64,000 nt of DNA from NCBI GenBank assembly GCA_002205965.3, contig NADL03000612.1:1-64000 (forward strand), written 5' to 3'. A program made the position numbers and the translations under genes. Below the pieces are notes generated by a model. The model did no database searches. It was not told the origin of the DNA and saw only the letters and a list, made by a program, of their open reading frames with translations. The first letter of the stretch is position 1, and each line of letters begins with the position of its first letter. The DNA is from Kappaphycus alvarezii. Lineage: Eukaryota > Rhodophyta > Florideophyceae > Gigartinales > Solieriaceae. Positions 41,010 through 51,932 of this stretch are shown piece after piece.

Positions 41010-43931
41010 ATCCTTCGAACCAGCTCCAGACGAATCACCGTCTAGGCCGACATTCAAACAACACAACACCCTTACCATGTCTAATGCTGAGTCCTCCTCT
41101 GCTGCATCAACCGGTTCCCGTATCGAAGCCCTCCAAAACAAGTTTTCAACCCTCGAGAATCAACTCTCTGAAGTCGTCAATTTGCTCAAGGGTGGTGCTG
41201 GTCCTTCCGCCCAAGCCGCTCCCGCCGCTGGGCCTCCGCTGCCGCAGATCCGCCGTCGGATCCCGCCGATCAAGCCACGGCCGCCGCCGAGGCCTTCAAG
41301 GTTGGGCAACTGCAGTTTTCACTGCCGCCCCCAAGTGCCGAGCAGGTGGGCGAAACCTTCGCCACTCGGCGAGCTTACGCCGCTACCGGTAAGCTCAACA
41401 AGTTCGAGAAACCTCTTACCGTCGCTCCCTTTCCCGCAAAAAGGTTCATTCCGGAACCTGAAGGCCTGTTTGGACGCATCAAGACAGCCGATCAGAGGGA
41501 CGGGTGGGAAGCTGAAGTCCTCTGGAACGTGGGCAACAACTGTGAAAACGCCCTCGCCAGTGCCCATCGAGTCACCGAGGCCCTGGCTGCGAAGGACGTC
41601 CAAGCCGCTACCGAGGCCTTCGCAGTTCTACATCACTTTTTTGAAGCTTCCTATTCCAGGGTATTGGAACGAGTTGATTTCTTCACCGACTCCTTGGAAT
41701 CCGGTAAATCAGAGGCTATTCTTCTCCAGAAGTACCTTAGAGAAGACGACTTCCCCTACGCATCCGATTTGTATCGAACTACCAAACACAAGTTCGCCGA
41801 GCTCCGTTCGCAAGCTTACGCAAAGGAGTTCAACAAGCAACAAGCCGCCGGAAATCGCCGCCCTCCGAAGGGACCTGGAAGGAACCAGCCTGGTCCGGCC
41901 GAAAAGCCTAGTCGCAAGTAAAGCGGTCATCTCCGCCGTCGTTTTGTCCTATGTCTCAAGTCCTGTGGCGCGACACCCAACGCGCCGCTCCCTTTTGGTC
42001 CCAGACCCTTCAGGCCTCCGAATTACTTCTTCGGGCACTCCGTTTTGGAGTTTACGAGCGCCCGGTGAAAACATCCCTTTCAGACACTCAATTCCGCCTC
42101 TCTCAAATCCCTATCGATCCGTCCGACCGGGAATTCTTCGACGACGCAATCAAAGACGCTCTTCACCGTCGAACGTACGAAGAAATCTCAGCTGCCGAAG
42201 CTCTTCGTCTGCACAAGGATGGCTACCCGATTTCCAACGCATTCGTCGCAGTTACCGGGGAAAAACAGCGGTTGGTTGTAAACCTTTCCCGCCAGTCTAT
42301 ATTATTTCGAGACATGCCTGTCAAAATGGAAACCCTGGAAGGGTTCGCTCTGGATTTCAAGCGTTCAGACTACCTTTTCTCGTTCGATATCGCGAAGGGC
42401 TACCACCATTTTCGATTGCATCCCGATATTCGCAACTGGTTTATTTTCAAGGTGGACAACCGATATTTCCGCTGTATCGCCCTCCCTTTTGGATGGAAGC
42501 TTTCGCCGGCATATTTTATCAAGCTCATGAGACCCTTCGTCCGCTTCGTCCGAAATCGCCTTCGTCTGCGTATGCACCCGTACATGGACGACTTTCTGGT
42601 CGCGGTTCGCCGACGCTCTCGTCTTCACAAGGCTCGTGTGCAAATCGATCGTCTCTTGAAGGCTTGCGGACTACTTCGCAAGGAAGACAAGGGAAACTGG
42701 GCCGGAACGCAGTGTATCGAACATCTCGGTTTTACTATCGATACAACTCGTATGATGTTTGGAGTAACCGCAAAGCGAATGGAAAAACTCAAGGGTATCT
42801 CGCAACAGTTGCTCCGCCAAGCACGTCGGAACCGCCGCCTGGTCGACGTCCAACTGTTACGCCACTTCGCAGGAGTGGCAATATCATGCTCCCTGGCCAT
42901 GCCACTCGCACGGTTCTACACCCGATCCATCTACGATTCGCTCAAGCTGAACACATCCAACTCAGGGAAACGGGTGAAGCTGCTTCACTCAGCGATTCGG
43001 GACCTCAAACACTGGCGCGATCTAGCTCACAGTCCGCCAGAGAGGCCCGTGTCGACCCCATCCCCTACGTTGGCGCTCCACTCGGACGCATCGACGACCA
43101 TTGGTCAAGGGGGAACCTTGGGCTCCAATTTGCAACCAGGAACCCAAGGAACGTGGGAAGCTCGTGGCTTATGGGATCCTCTTCTTCGCGTCAAGCCAAT
43201 AACATTCTTGGAGCTCCGCGCCGTGACGGACAACATCCGGTCGTTCGCCAACATGCTCAAGTCAGGGACTCACCTCTGCTCGTCGAATCTTCGCTCTCGC
43301 ACTCGCGTCTCCGGACACTGATCTAGAATTTCTACGCAACGCCTGTGCCGTACTCGTCAGCTACATTTTCTTTGAACGTGGCGAAGCTGGGGTGTCTCTG
43401 TTGCTGACCAACATCACTGTCACTCCGGATTCCATCAACATCGCCATCGCACTACGCAAGAATCGTAACCGGGTTGCTCATACTCTTGCTTACCGCCGAA
43501 ATCCTCGCTTCGATACCAGCGTGATCGACCTGGTCTGTCGTTATGATACCCTACGCCGCTCGAACCGATCCGGGAGCAAGTACTATTGGGCTTTACCTGG
43601 GACTCGTCTTTCTACGAGCGCAAGAACCATTACTCTTTGGCTACAGTCTTGTCTCGCTCGTGCTCAAGTCACACCTCCACCCCTCAAGTCTCTTGGTCTT
43701 CGCACTCGCTGCGCATGGGTGCCGCATCAGAATGTGCAGCGATTGGGGTTCAGGAATATCGGATATTGATATGGGGGGATTGGTCGGCTGGACGCACATT
43801 CCGCGAGTCTTATCTGGATGCTAGGGTGATGCAATGTGATGATTCGTTCTTTTTCTTCGGTCACTTGCTGTGACCTCACTCTCGTTATCACGTACCTCCG
43901 GTACATTTGGTTTTCTCTATTGTTTTAATTC

Positions 43932-44203
43932 GGTGGAATGATTGGAAAATTATGAGTGAATATGATAGGGGGGCTTCGACGTGGCTGTGATCCACAACTG
44001 GAAGCAAGTCACGCTGTCACGTCTGCATCTCGGTTGCATTTGCATCCGCCGGACTGTAAGCCACTCGAGATAAGGCCACGTTGGCAGCTTACCGTTGCTC
44101 AAGGACTTGGTGTGCGATCAGAACCCGTCGAACAGTTCCATATAACCGACAACTTGGAAACCTTTGGCACAACTGCTGGTCCCTCAAGTCGTCGCTTGTT
44201 CTC
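43932..44203 (+). repeat. Right direct repeat of the DIRS-like element
   Basis: A copy of 40738-41009. The word TTCTCTATTGTTTTAATTC just before it (43913-43931) recurs at 44971-44989, and a shorter form (TCTCTTTGTTTT) precedes the left copy. Confidence 0.95.
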
Positions 44204-45135
44204 CCGCCTCCCTCCCTCCATTCATCCTTCATGGCCCAATCACAAGCCGTCTTTTGTTCTTGATTTATGATGATTTTATGTTATGATTTGTTATGGATAT
44301 TGATGATTCAAGTGTCACGCAAACGCAGCAACCGGTGGAAGTGTTGATTTGGTTCTGGTCAGAGGATCAACGCGCATAGTGGTCACGGGCGTATGACCGC
44401 GCTACTCTCCTTACAACTCTTGCGACGCGAACACACCAAATCTAAAGAGTTTACCCAAGCGTACGCATGATGGAACGAATGGAACCGGACAAGGATCTCA
44501 GCGTCTGGGGAGACACGCCGATCAACTCATCCAATTCCACCAATCCATTACTCCCGGTCATTTATCTCGGTCCTGGCAACTCACCTGCCTTTTCGCTGAA
44601 ACATCCTCTCCCCTTCGTGTGCCTCCCCAGGCCTGCCATTGCTGACAGAGTACGTCCATTCAAGACAAGTAAGGTTGGCACCAAACGGAAGCTCTCACAC
44701 TACACCCCATTGAGGGTACCATCCCCGGAAGAAGCGCCCCGCGCCCATAGCCGCTGTACAGCAGCATCCGGAGATTCGAGTGATCAAGCATTTTTAACCC
44801 TGCCATTACCAGTTCTGTCTCGAGCAAACGTGCAACACAAAGGTTCAAATCAGTCCCAACTACTGGAGCAAGTAAGCTGCATAAGTTATCCCTGATTGCT
44901 GTAATGCGTACTTATTTAGTTATCCCTGTTGCTGTTAGATTTTTTGCTTTGATAAAGTGTTATGTGTTTCTCTATTGTTTTAATTCACTAGATTACACTG
45001 ACTTCCTTTGGAGAACTCTCACTCATTTCAAGAAAGGTATGATTTCTGGTCTGGTGTTGTGTCATTTTCTTATCGTAGTTTCAATTGAAAAAAGTAACCT
45101 AACTGCTCAGTTTGGTTTCAATTTGTTTTCAGACC
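44204..45135 (+). other. No recognised gene; one hypothetical frame at 44467-44895
   Basis: A 142-codon ATG frame (MMERMEPDKDLSVWGDTPIN) is open at 44467-44895 but shows no known motif, and its Pro/Ser-rich composition could be chance. I do not call it a gene. The stretch may belong to the flank of the DIRS-like element. Confidence 0.3.
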
Positions 45136-45298
45136 TACTGTACTGTACAGTATAATGCAGTACCAGTAAGGCTAAGTGTCGTATATTTATTGCCACCACT
45201 GTATTTAGCAACTTAAAGCCTGAATTTCCTCTACGAGGAATTGGGTTTCAAAATGTCATTGCTGTGCAGTGTACTGTACAGTACAGTACCGTACAGTA
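45136..45298 (+). promoter_or_regulatory. GTAC motif clusters upstream of the Nup160-like gene
   Basis: TACTGTACTGTACAGTA at 45136-45152, and at 45271-45298 a run of four overlapping GTACNGTAC units including GTACAGTACCGTACAGTA. They stand about 220-380 bp before the ATG at 45519. The following 220 bp is CT-rich. Confidence 0.6.
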
Positions 45299-45518
45299 GA
45301 AGGATTGGCCGTTCAATAGACTTGCTTTCTGCCAGACAAATCCGAAAAATTTTCAAGTTTTTCACTCAAGATCTAAAAGTGTAAATATTGCCGCCTACGC
45401 ATCCGTTGTACCGCGGCCGAAGTTTTGATCCCTCGATTCCCCCACCAGCATCTCTGCATCAACCACCACCAGTCCTCCCCTCCACTCCACTGCTCCCCGG
45501 CAATCCAATCCACCCACA

Positions 45519-48500
45519 ATGCGCGAGACACGTCTTTACGAATACGCCCCTTCCTTTACCGTCCAAGCCTTTCCGACCGTCGAGTTTGACTTTCCCACCC
45601 AACCCGCTCCCCACCCCACCCTCGCGGGCACATGGGCCGGACTCACTCATTTCACCATCTCCTGGCGAGTCGAGGACGCCTCTTCACTTATCTTCGAGCA
45701 ACTCACCTCTCACAAGGGCCTTCGCCTCACATTCTCCGCTCCCCTCACCTCCCGTCCTTTGATGAGACTCAACACCTCTGACACCCGCCACTCGCTTGAC
45801 ATTCTAGTCGCTTGTTATTCCAGGCAATCCGTCCTGCTTCGAATTCGTTTATATCCCCCGCATGCTCAGAACAACCATCGCTTTGAATGTATCCCAGTCG
45901 CACGCTGCATGGTCGAGCGTGCGTGTGTCACATGTATGACCGATATTGGCACCGAAGTCATTGTGGGATTTGACGATGGCGCATGTGCCCGTCTGTGTTT
46001 CACAGATCTCCCGTCTCCGGCCATTCAGGTCAACCGCTTTGAGCCGCGCGCCCCGGGTGCGTCGGAGCAACGTCGACAGGGAGATACCACCAGTATGGTA
46101 TCCGGTATGTCGGAGGATGATTCCAGTCATCGCTCCGTTGCATCCTCAATGTCGCTTGGTTTGATGAACCGCTTGTTTGGTACACAGAGGGCTCTTACTG
46201 CTTCTTTGGGTGCGGGCCCTGCAGAGGCTAATTCACATGCTGTTAGTGTGCCGCACGCGTTTTTGAGGAGGGGTAAAGAAGATAGGGCTAGTGGAAGGGA
46301 GAGTCGCGATTCGGTTTTGGGTTTGGCTTTGGTTAGGATGGAGGGGAAAGTGGTCGCCTCGTTGCATCAGAGTGGCAGGGTCTGTGTGTACATGGAGGTG
46401 GACCACCAGTTTCAGTTTCTGGCGGACCTTGACCTGCCGGTGAAGCTTGTCAATGGCTTGGTCAACCATTTTTTGCTCACTGGTCTCGCAGAGTCGGTTG
46501 TGGCCGTTGTTATGGTTGATGAGGATCCGAACGCCGATTCGCTCAGGTTGTTCAACGTTACCGCAAAGTGGCGTGGGGAACGCTCGATCTCCTTGGCTTC
46601 AACGCAGATTGCAAAGAGAGATGGTCCTATAGATCGTATCGTCGCCGCTTGTTTCACTGGAGATGATGTTATTGTCGCGTCTGAGACTGGATTCGTGTCG
46701 GGCGTACTGAACGTCTCGAATGAAATTGATTCGAATGTTGGCATTCCAACTGGTACTCTCTGGACAGCTCTGGAGGACGTTGATCAATCCTTTGGGCTCG
46801 GAAAGGCCTTAGACAGTGCCTCGCCAGACCCCGTGGACTCTTTCATGCAGGCTCACCGTTTCTCTGCGAAAACTGTAGCCAAAGCCTTGCGACTCGATGA
46901 TCCTGGGTCTTACACCCACGCCGACATCCAGCACAATGTCAGAAACACGGTTTTCGACAAGGACCCAGACAATATGTGGAGACGTGTTCGGGCGAGAGCG
47001 GAGCATATATGCAAATCTGAGGAATTGCTGGTTCGCGATTTATCTTTGGTCCCAGAAGTTGGGATTGTCGTCGCTCGAAATAATTCCTTGCATATTTTTC
47101 GAAAGCTCTTGGAGGCAGAAGAGAAGGCTATTGCCAACACCACCCGCCTTCTAAGCTGCAAGGAGCCGGTTTTAAATCTGGAGATAGCATGTCTACTCTC
47201 TTCACATGCGGCTTGTCAAGTGATCGCCTCGCAGTACATGGGGAATGGTGTTCCGAACGATGAGAAGAACCAACTCAAGTTTATGGTATTGCTAGCGGTT
47301 TCGTTCTCTCACGTTCTCACTGATATGCCCTTGAGCAATCGTGTAGCGCTAGTAACTTTGAGAGGGCTACGTGGCAATACACAGGTCGGCGATATGTTTT
47401 CGACCGCGGTTTCTCTAACGATGAGAACATTGAAACCGGGTCCACCACTGCTGTCTTTCTTGAACAAAGCATCTGAAATGCAGCAACTGCTTATGTCTAC
47501 GGATCAAGTTGGCGACAAGTTACCAATATCAGCTATGTTTGCTAGTGGATTGGCCTGGCTTTCTCAGTTTCGACAAAGTGGTTTCCATCAAGTAGCTAGT
47601 CCACGGCACTCGCCCGGGGAGGACAAGTCGAGGGGTGCCATTCTGCTCGTTGAAAAAGCCTATGCTTGTCTGGTCGGTTCAGCTAACTGGTGTGAGAAAC
47701 ATATTGAATTAGCCGAGGATGATGTACAGTGCGTTTTGGACCTGGCCGGATTGTCGGAGTATGATGCAGAAGCGGCCGAACAAGGTCGTGCGGATGATGT
47801 TGTCATGTCTGGGGAGGGAGAAGGTTTACCAAATGGTCTGACAAGGGAACAAATCCGGCAGCATCTTGGCTTTTGGTTGCTTGAGCGGTCTGTACGCCTC
47901 TTGGAGAGCAGCAATGCACCGCGGAATGCCGCGGCAGTAGCTCTTGAGGCAATGTCAAGAGCACCTGATCGGCAGCGTCATGAGATGATGAGAGCTGCTG
48001 CGTTCAGCACCTTTCTGGACGCGATGGAGTTGGAGCACGCGTTGACAGCGATTTTGCGGTTACCTTTCTCTTCAGAGGAGGCGCCTTTTGTGGTGAAAGA
48101 GGAGAGCGATGCGTTGAGGGATGCTATAGGTTTATTTGTTAACGTAGCAGCCGATCAAGGGAAACTGCAGTGGCTAGCTGATTACGAACTGCCGGAGCCT
48201 TTGCATGTCCTTTGTGGACTAGCTCTTGAAAGGAGAGCGAGGGCTGCTGATGCGATGCGGATCGAAGATCCATCTAGTGTGCAAGAGCTTCCTGCCAAAC
48301 CACCAGGGGCTATGGAGAAAAAAGCTTCAGACAAGGCAGCAAAGAGTGTTTGCGAGTATGAGCAGTTGTACGCTTGGTATGTTACGTGTGGGGATGAGTC
48401 AAGCGCTGCAACATGCGCGCTAGAGTGGAGTGAACGTCTAAGTCACGAGGGGCTCGCAGCAATTCGGAGCTTCGCGTCCGGTCGGGGTAGGCATCTAGAT

Positions 48501-49523
48501 GTGGAAGCGCAAATTTCTATACTGCTTTCGTGGACAAAATTGAAGTGCCAGGCGTTCTCGTATGCACTATCTGCTGCCCACTTAGAACCGCCCCAGAGAC
48601 GTTTTATTTTGAGGTCGCGATACGCAATCGTATCTGAATCACAGGCGAGTACGAAAGGAATCGTGAGCCTATCTTGGGCATCTCGACGCCACCTTTTGGC
48701 ATATGCGCAGAGCAAGGTGTTAGCTGAGTTGCGATCAGGTGGTGGGCAGGATCTTGACATTGAGGAGTTGGTGCCGTACTTGAGTTCTCCCCACTGCAAT
48801 TTGCTAGCCGATGGAAAGGAGGGAGTTGCTTGGATTACGTCAAGGTTGGCCAGAAACGCGACCTATGATAAGATGCTGCTGTGTGCAGAGTTGGGAAGTG
48901 CATGGAGGGAGGAAGCTGGCGACAGTGTGCTTGTGGAGGTAGTGCAAGCAGCTTCTTTCCTCGCGTCTCAAAGATCTGTCGATAAGTTCGGGTACAGCCA
49001 CTTGGACGACTTTCTGCGTGCTGTTGTTTCAACAGAAGGACAAAAGGAATGTTCCAAGAATTGGAATCTGGTAGCACTGGAGAGTGCATTATCAACAACA
49101 GGAGGGGCGGTTGGTGTGCCTCAGTGGCTTGTGGACGCCGCGGCGTGGGGAACACCAGCGTTTGCGGAGGGAACTGCGGAATATGCACGAAACTTTTCAG
49201 GGAGGAGAATGGGAGATGCGGCTGGAGTGGTTCGAACGCTGTTGAGGTATCATCGGCCCGTTGAGGCGGCAAAAGTGTTGTTGGTGGGGCTAGCAAGCGT
49301 TGACAAGGTGGCCAAGGAAAGGCGGGAAAAGGGACGTTACTATGTGCCCTACTCGGCGATTGATGCGACGGTGGAGTTGCTAGGGGAGGTGGAGGATGAA
49401 TACGAGGATGCGGAGAGGTACAAAAAGAAGCTGCAAGATAGCACGAGAGCGCATATGTCTGCAATGGACGAGGTAGTTCAAGCAAGTGTGGGCGGGGAGA
49501 GCATGGAAGTAATGGCAATGTAA
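45519..49523 (+). CDS. Nucleoporin of the Nup160/Nup120 family
   Basis: This single-exon protein has 1,334 residues, close to human Nup160 (about 1,430). The first 530 residues look like a beta-propeller: repeated short strands such as LALVRMEGKVVASLHQSGRV, AVVMVDEDPNADSLRLFNV and a closing VGIVVARNNSLHIFRKLLEA. The rest is an alpha-helical solenoid, with SVRLLESSNAPRNAAAVALE, a tyrosine-rich LYAWYVTCGDESSAATCALE segment (the Nup160 helical 'clasp' type), and a C-terminal VPYSAIDATVELLGEVEDEY. The YxxxD/IDxxxE ending and overall order fit Nup160, a member of the Y-complex of the nuclear pore. It could also be another propeller-solenoid coat protein. The 5' end is C-rich and the 3' half G-rich. 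GTAC clusters lie upstream. Confidence 0.6.
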   Translation: MRETRLYEYAPSFTVQAFPTVEFDFPTQPAPHPTLAGTWAGLTHFTISWRVEDASSLIFEQLTSHKGLRLTFSAPLTSRPLMRLNTSDTRHSLDILVACYSRQSVLLRIRLYPPHAQNNHRFECIPVARCMVERACVTCMTDIGTEVIVGFDDGACARLCFTDLPSPAIQVNRFEPRAPGASEQRRQGDTTSMVSGMSEDDSSHRSVASSMSLGLMNRLFGTQRALTASLGAGPAEANSHAVSVPHAFLRRGKEDRASGRESRDSVLGLALVRMEGKVVASLHQSGRVCVYMEVDHQFQFLADLDLPVKLVNGLVNHFLLTGLAESVVAVVMVDEDPNADSLRLFNVTAKWRGERSISLASTQIAKRDGPIDRIVAACFTGDDVIVASETGFVSGVLNVSNEIDSNVGIPTGTLWTALEDVDQSFGLGKALDSASPDPVDSFMQAHRFSAKTVAKALRLDDPGSYTHADIQHNVRNTVFDKDPDNMWRRVRARAEHICKSEELLVRDLSLVPEVGIVVARNNSLHIFRKLLEAEEKAIANTTRLLSCKEPVLNLEIACLLSSHAACQVIASQYMGNGVPNDEKNQLKFMVLLAVSFSHVLTDMPLSNRVALVTLRGLRGNTQVGDMFSTAVSLTMRTLKPGPPLLSFLNKASEMQQLLMSTDQVGDKLPISAMFASGLAWLSQFRQSGFHQVASPRHSPGEDKSRGAILLVEKAYACLVGSANWCEKHIELAEDDVQCVLDLAGLSEYDAEAAEQGRADDVVMSGEGEGLPNGLTREQIRQHLGFWLLERSVRLLESSNAPRNAAAVALEAMSRAPDRQRHEMMRAAAFSTFLDAMELEHALTAILRLPFSSEEAPFVVKEESDALRDAIGLFVNVAADQGKLQWLADYELPEPLHVLCGLALERRARAADAMRIEDPSSVQELPAKPPGAMEKKASDKAAKSVCEYEQLYAWYVTCGDESSAATCALEWSERLSHEGLAAIRSFASGRGRHLDVEAQISILLSWTKLKCQAFSYALSAAHLEPPQRRFILRSRYAIVSESQASTKGIVSLSWASRRHLLAYAQSKVLAELRSGGGQDLDIEELVPYLSSPHCNLLADGKEGVAWITSRLARNATYDKMLLCAELGSAWREEAGDSVLVEVVQAASFLASQRSVDKFGYSHLDDFLRAVVSTEGQKECSKNWNLVALESALSTTGGAVGVPQWLVDAAAWGTPAFAEGTAEYARNFSGRRMGDAAGVVRTLLRYHRPVEAAKVLLVGLASVDKVAKERREKGRYYVPYSAIDATVELLGEVEDEYEDAERYKKKLQDSTRAHMSAMDEVVQASVGGESMEVMAM

Positions 49524-49603
49524 AGGTGATGGTGTTTACTGATAAAACGGGACGACTTGACAATGTATTGATGGGGTGGAGGATGACGAGTAGAAAATTT
49601 GAG

Positions 49604-50099
49604 CTAGAGGTCACCAGTAGCTCGGCGAGCAGCAATACGAGCCTCGCGTTCCTCGGCGACTTTTGCTCGCTCAGCCATGACTTGAGCGATTTGTTGTCTT
49701 TTAGTTTCCTTGGCGCTGCAGAAGAGGGGCGTGTAGAAAGAAAATGAAATTGATGGTGAGGACATAGATGTGGGGTATGGAACTGGAGGGAGGGAATGTA
49801 AATGGGATAATCTTGCGAGTGAAAGGCGAGATGACTTACCCTTCGATTTGGCTACCGAGGTACGTACCGACGCCAAAGTAGACGAGGTGTTCCCAAGGTT
49901 CTTTTTCCGCGGACGCAAAGGGAGTTTCGAGTGGCTTGGAAATTTGAGTTAGCGATAGTTGGCGGCGGGGTTTGCAGGTCAATGTGGGGTGGTTTGGAAA
50001 GGTGGAATACGTACGACGCATGAGCGGGAGCTTTCGGGTTGCGTTGGAAAATATTGCGACGCCGAAGCCGACAAAACCGTAGAACAGGGCGTGGCCCAT
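49604..50099 (-). CDS. Three-exon gene for an 85-residue membrane protein
   Basis: Minus-strand exons are 50099-50015, 49900-49840 and 49715-49604. Introns of 114 nt (GTACGT...AAAAG) and 124 nt (GTAAGT...TGCAG) are in phases 1 and 2. The joined frame is exact (258 nt including the stop). The product starts MGHALFYGFVGFGVAIFSNA (one membrane helix), then RKLPLMRQPWEHLVYFGVGT with a second hydrophobic stretch ending YLGSQIEG, and a charged helical tail (KETKRQQIAQVMAERAKVAE to ATGDL). Two short hydrophobic stretches around a conserved-looking RxPWEH core resemble small inner-membrane subunits of mitochondrial complexes, but I cannot name it. It is divergent from the BAR-like gene, and it converges with the nucleoporin gene (80 bp apart). 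Confidence 0.65.
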
Positions 50100-50707
50100 T
50101 TTGGGAAGAGGAAGAGGTGGGAAGGGATGGAGGGTGAGGACCGGGGTGATTGGGGGTCAAGTTGGTGGTTGAATGGTTGGGAGGGAGGGGGCGGGATCAA
50201 TGTCGGTCGGTGAGGCATGTGGGAATGAGACCAGGCATTGTTTGGGTGCGGGATCGGGATGGGCGAGAAATTTGGAATAGTTCAACTTTGTGGGAAATAT
50301 ATTTTGAAAAAAATTGTAAAGTTTTCATGAAAAGTGGAAATATTAAATATGTACAGTACGGTCTGCGGGGATGCTTTTGTTCGGGTGCAGGGCGAAGGCA
50401 GAAAGCTGGTGATTTACGCAGTGCCCAACAAGAAAATTCAAGTGTCATTTGCTGATTGTGGCCTCGATGGTTAGGTCGATGGACACTTTTCAGCTGCAGT
50501 ACTGTACTGTAGTGTGTCAACTAGCCACTCTGCTGCTGTTTCGAAGGTCGTATGACACCAGCCACAAGTGGAACGTATCCAACGACTGTTACACGAGTGC
50601 TACGATACCCGCGCCCTATCACTCGGTTCTAGACCGCGTACCAGTCTGGCTTCTATTCGCCTTTTTTAACACCACCGCACGCAACGCCAACCACCCACGC
50701 ACAAATC
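50100..50707. promoter_or_regulatory. Divergent promoter of the 85-residue protein and the BAR-like gene
   Basis: GTACAGTAC at 50351-50359 and AGTACTGTACTGTA at 50498-50511, about 250 bp and 200 bp from the two start codons. No gene was seen between them. Confidence 0.6.
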
Positions 50708-51932
50708 ATGGAGGACGAACGGAAAGGAAAACCAAGCATGATGATCGGCGGCATGTATGCCAAAGCCAAGCAGCGCGTGCTTAACAGAATCGGCAAGCGA
50801 ACAAGTACGTTCATCTTTTCCACCTCCACCCCGCCGTCTCAGCCTTGTTCATGTCTACATTCAAAACCGTTCTGAGCTTTGCACTTGATTTCACTAACCT
50901 CCATCTTCATTCCTGTCATTTTACTGCAGCCTGACCCGAAATCCACGCGTCGACTTTATCTCAAAACGTGTCGAGGAAATAAAGGCAAAGAAGGCCCGCG
51001 TCACTCACCTTTCAAATGCCGCCCGTCATCACATGAAGCAAGCTGTCAAGAGTCTTACTGACCTTGATCGTATGATGCTTGATGCCTTTCGGGATGAGCT
51101 TGGTGAGCGTAAATGGAATGAGGAGAAGGGTACCTATTCTCGCGTTCTTCACACAGAGGAAAAACGTCTCGTTGCAGATATGGAGCGTGTGTTTTCTAGG
51201 TGTCGTGAGACTTTGGACAAGGTCGTGGATACCTATGTTGAACATCTGGATGATACCGCTGCAAAGCCCTTGACTTACAATACCCCGGACGAGTCTTCCA
51301 AATTGTCCAATGTCATGCAAACAAAGGAGGAATACAAACAAGTACGAACCACATACTCAGATGCCATGATCGACCTTGACGCAGAGTTGGGCACAGGCGG
51401 CAATGCAAGTTCCGCCTCTCAACAAAAGGTCGACGACGCGAAAAAGGCCTACGATGAAATGTCAGAGCGCTTGTGCGAAGATGCCCTAAAGTATGAACGC
51501 GTGTATCGCGAGGAGCTGGCGCAACGCGTGTCTGCACATTTCATGGCCGAACAGCATTTGCTTCGCGGTGTATCGTCCGCTATGAAGGATTTTATGCCGT
51601 ATACAAGAGGCCTCACCTTGGATTGGGAGGAACTGCGTAATACGAGACGCGCGAACCTCACCGCCGCAAAGGCGGCTAGAGATATGGACGATGAGGAGAT
51701 TGAATTGTCGGAACGGTTGGATAATTTGCCGATTGGGACTGAACAGGGGAACAGGGATGGTGTGCGGGCGAATAAGAGCTCGGGTTCCAACCCGTTTGCG
51801 GGTATTGCTAGCGATATCTCGGCAACTGCTAGCGCAGCGGGCAGTGCCATTGCTACTGCTGGCAAGTCGACTAGCAGGAGTGTCGCGGGGTTTGTGGCTA
51901 ATTACTCTGCAAAACCCTCGTCGAAGAGCTAG
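50708..51932 (+). CDS. BAR-like domain protein, two exons
   Basis: Exon 1 begins at ATG 50708 (MEDERKGKPSMMIGGMYAKA) and ends near 50804-50808. Exon 2 begins at 50930 after TTTTACTGCAG and runs to 51932. A donor at 50809 (GTTCAT) keeps the frame and gives 367 residues; the better-looking GTACGT donor at 50805 does not, so the exact site is uncertain. The central part is a long helical bundle (RVDFISKRVEEIKAKKARVT, LTDLDRMMLDAFRDELGERK, DDAKKAYDEMSERLCEDALK, AQRVSAHFMAEQHLLRGVSS), the pattern of amphiphysin/BAR domains that bend membranes. A low-complexity Ala/Ser tail follows (SDISATASAAGSAIATAGKS), with no SH3 domain. A role in endocytosis or trafficking is likely. GTAC motifs lie upstream. 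Confidence 0.6.

Larger units (their letters stand above)
40738..44203 (+). mobile_element. DIRS-like tyrosine-recombinase retrotransposon, young, broken
   Basis: A 272-bp sequence at 40738-41009 is repeated directly at 43932-44203 with a single difference. Between the repeats lie three coding parts on the plus strand. A gag-like region (about 41077-41920) begins MSNAESSSAASTGSRIEALQ with a coiled coil. The reverse transcriptase-RNase H (about 41951-43321) has SFDIAKGYHHFRLHPDIRNW, YMDDFLV and HSDASTT. The tyrosine recombinase (about 43330-43830) ends in HSLRMGAASECAAIGV and WGDWS. A recombinase in place of a DDE integrase is the DIRS-order hallmark, and no target duplication is seen, as expected. 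It appears broken in about three places, though the family's own overlapping frames may account for part of this. The near-identical repeats mean recent insertion. Confidence 0.85.

Noticed and set aside
40744-43326. Very long open frame (860 codons) across the DIRS-like element
   Set aside because: It starts inside the terminal repeat, and most of it lies out of frame with the RT-RNase H reading at 41951-43321, which carries the real motifs. Only its short MSNAESSS segment belongs to gag.
44467-44895. Hypothetical 142-codon gene
   Set aside because: No motif, no GTAC promoter close by, and no clear C-to-G composition trend.
43913-44989. PAT/Ngaro-type split direct repeat using the TTCTCTATTGTTTTAATTC word
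   Set aside because: The shared word is only 19 bp, and 767 bp of unrelated sequence stands between the repeat at 43932-44203 and its second copy, which does not fit the standard plan. Kept only as an open question.
48835-49635. 266-codon minus-strand frame
   Set aside because: It is a Pro/Leu-rich shadow of the G-rich 3' end of the nucleoporin gene.
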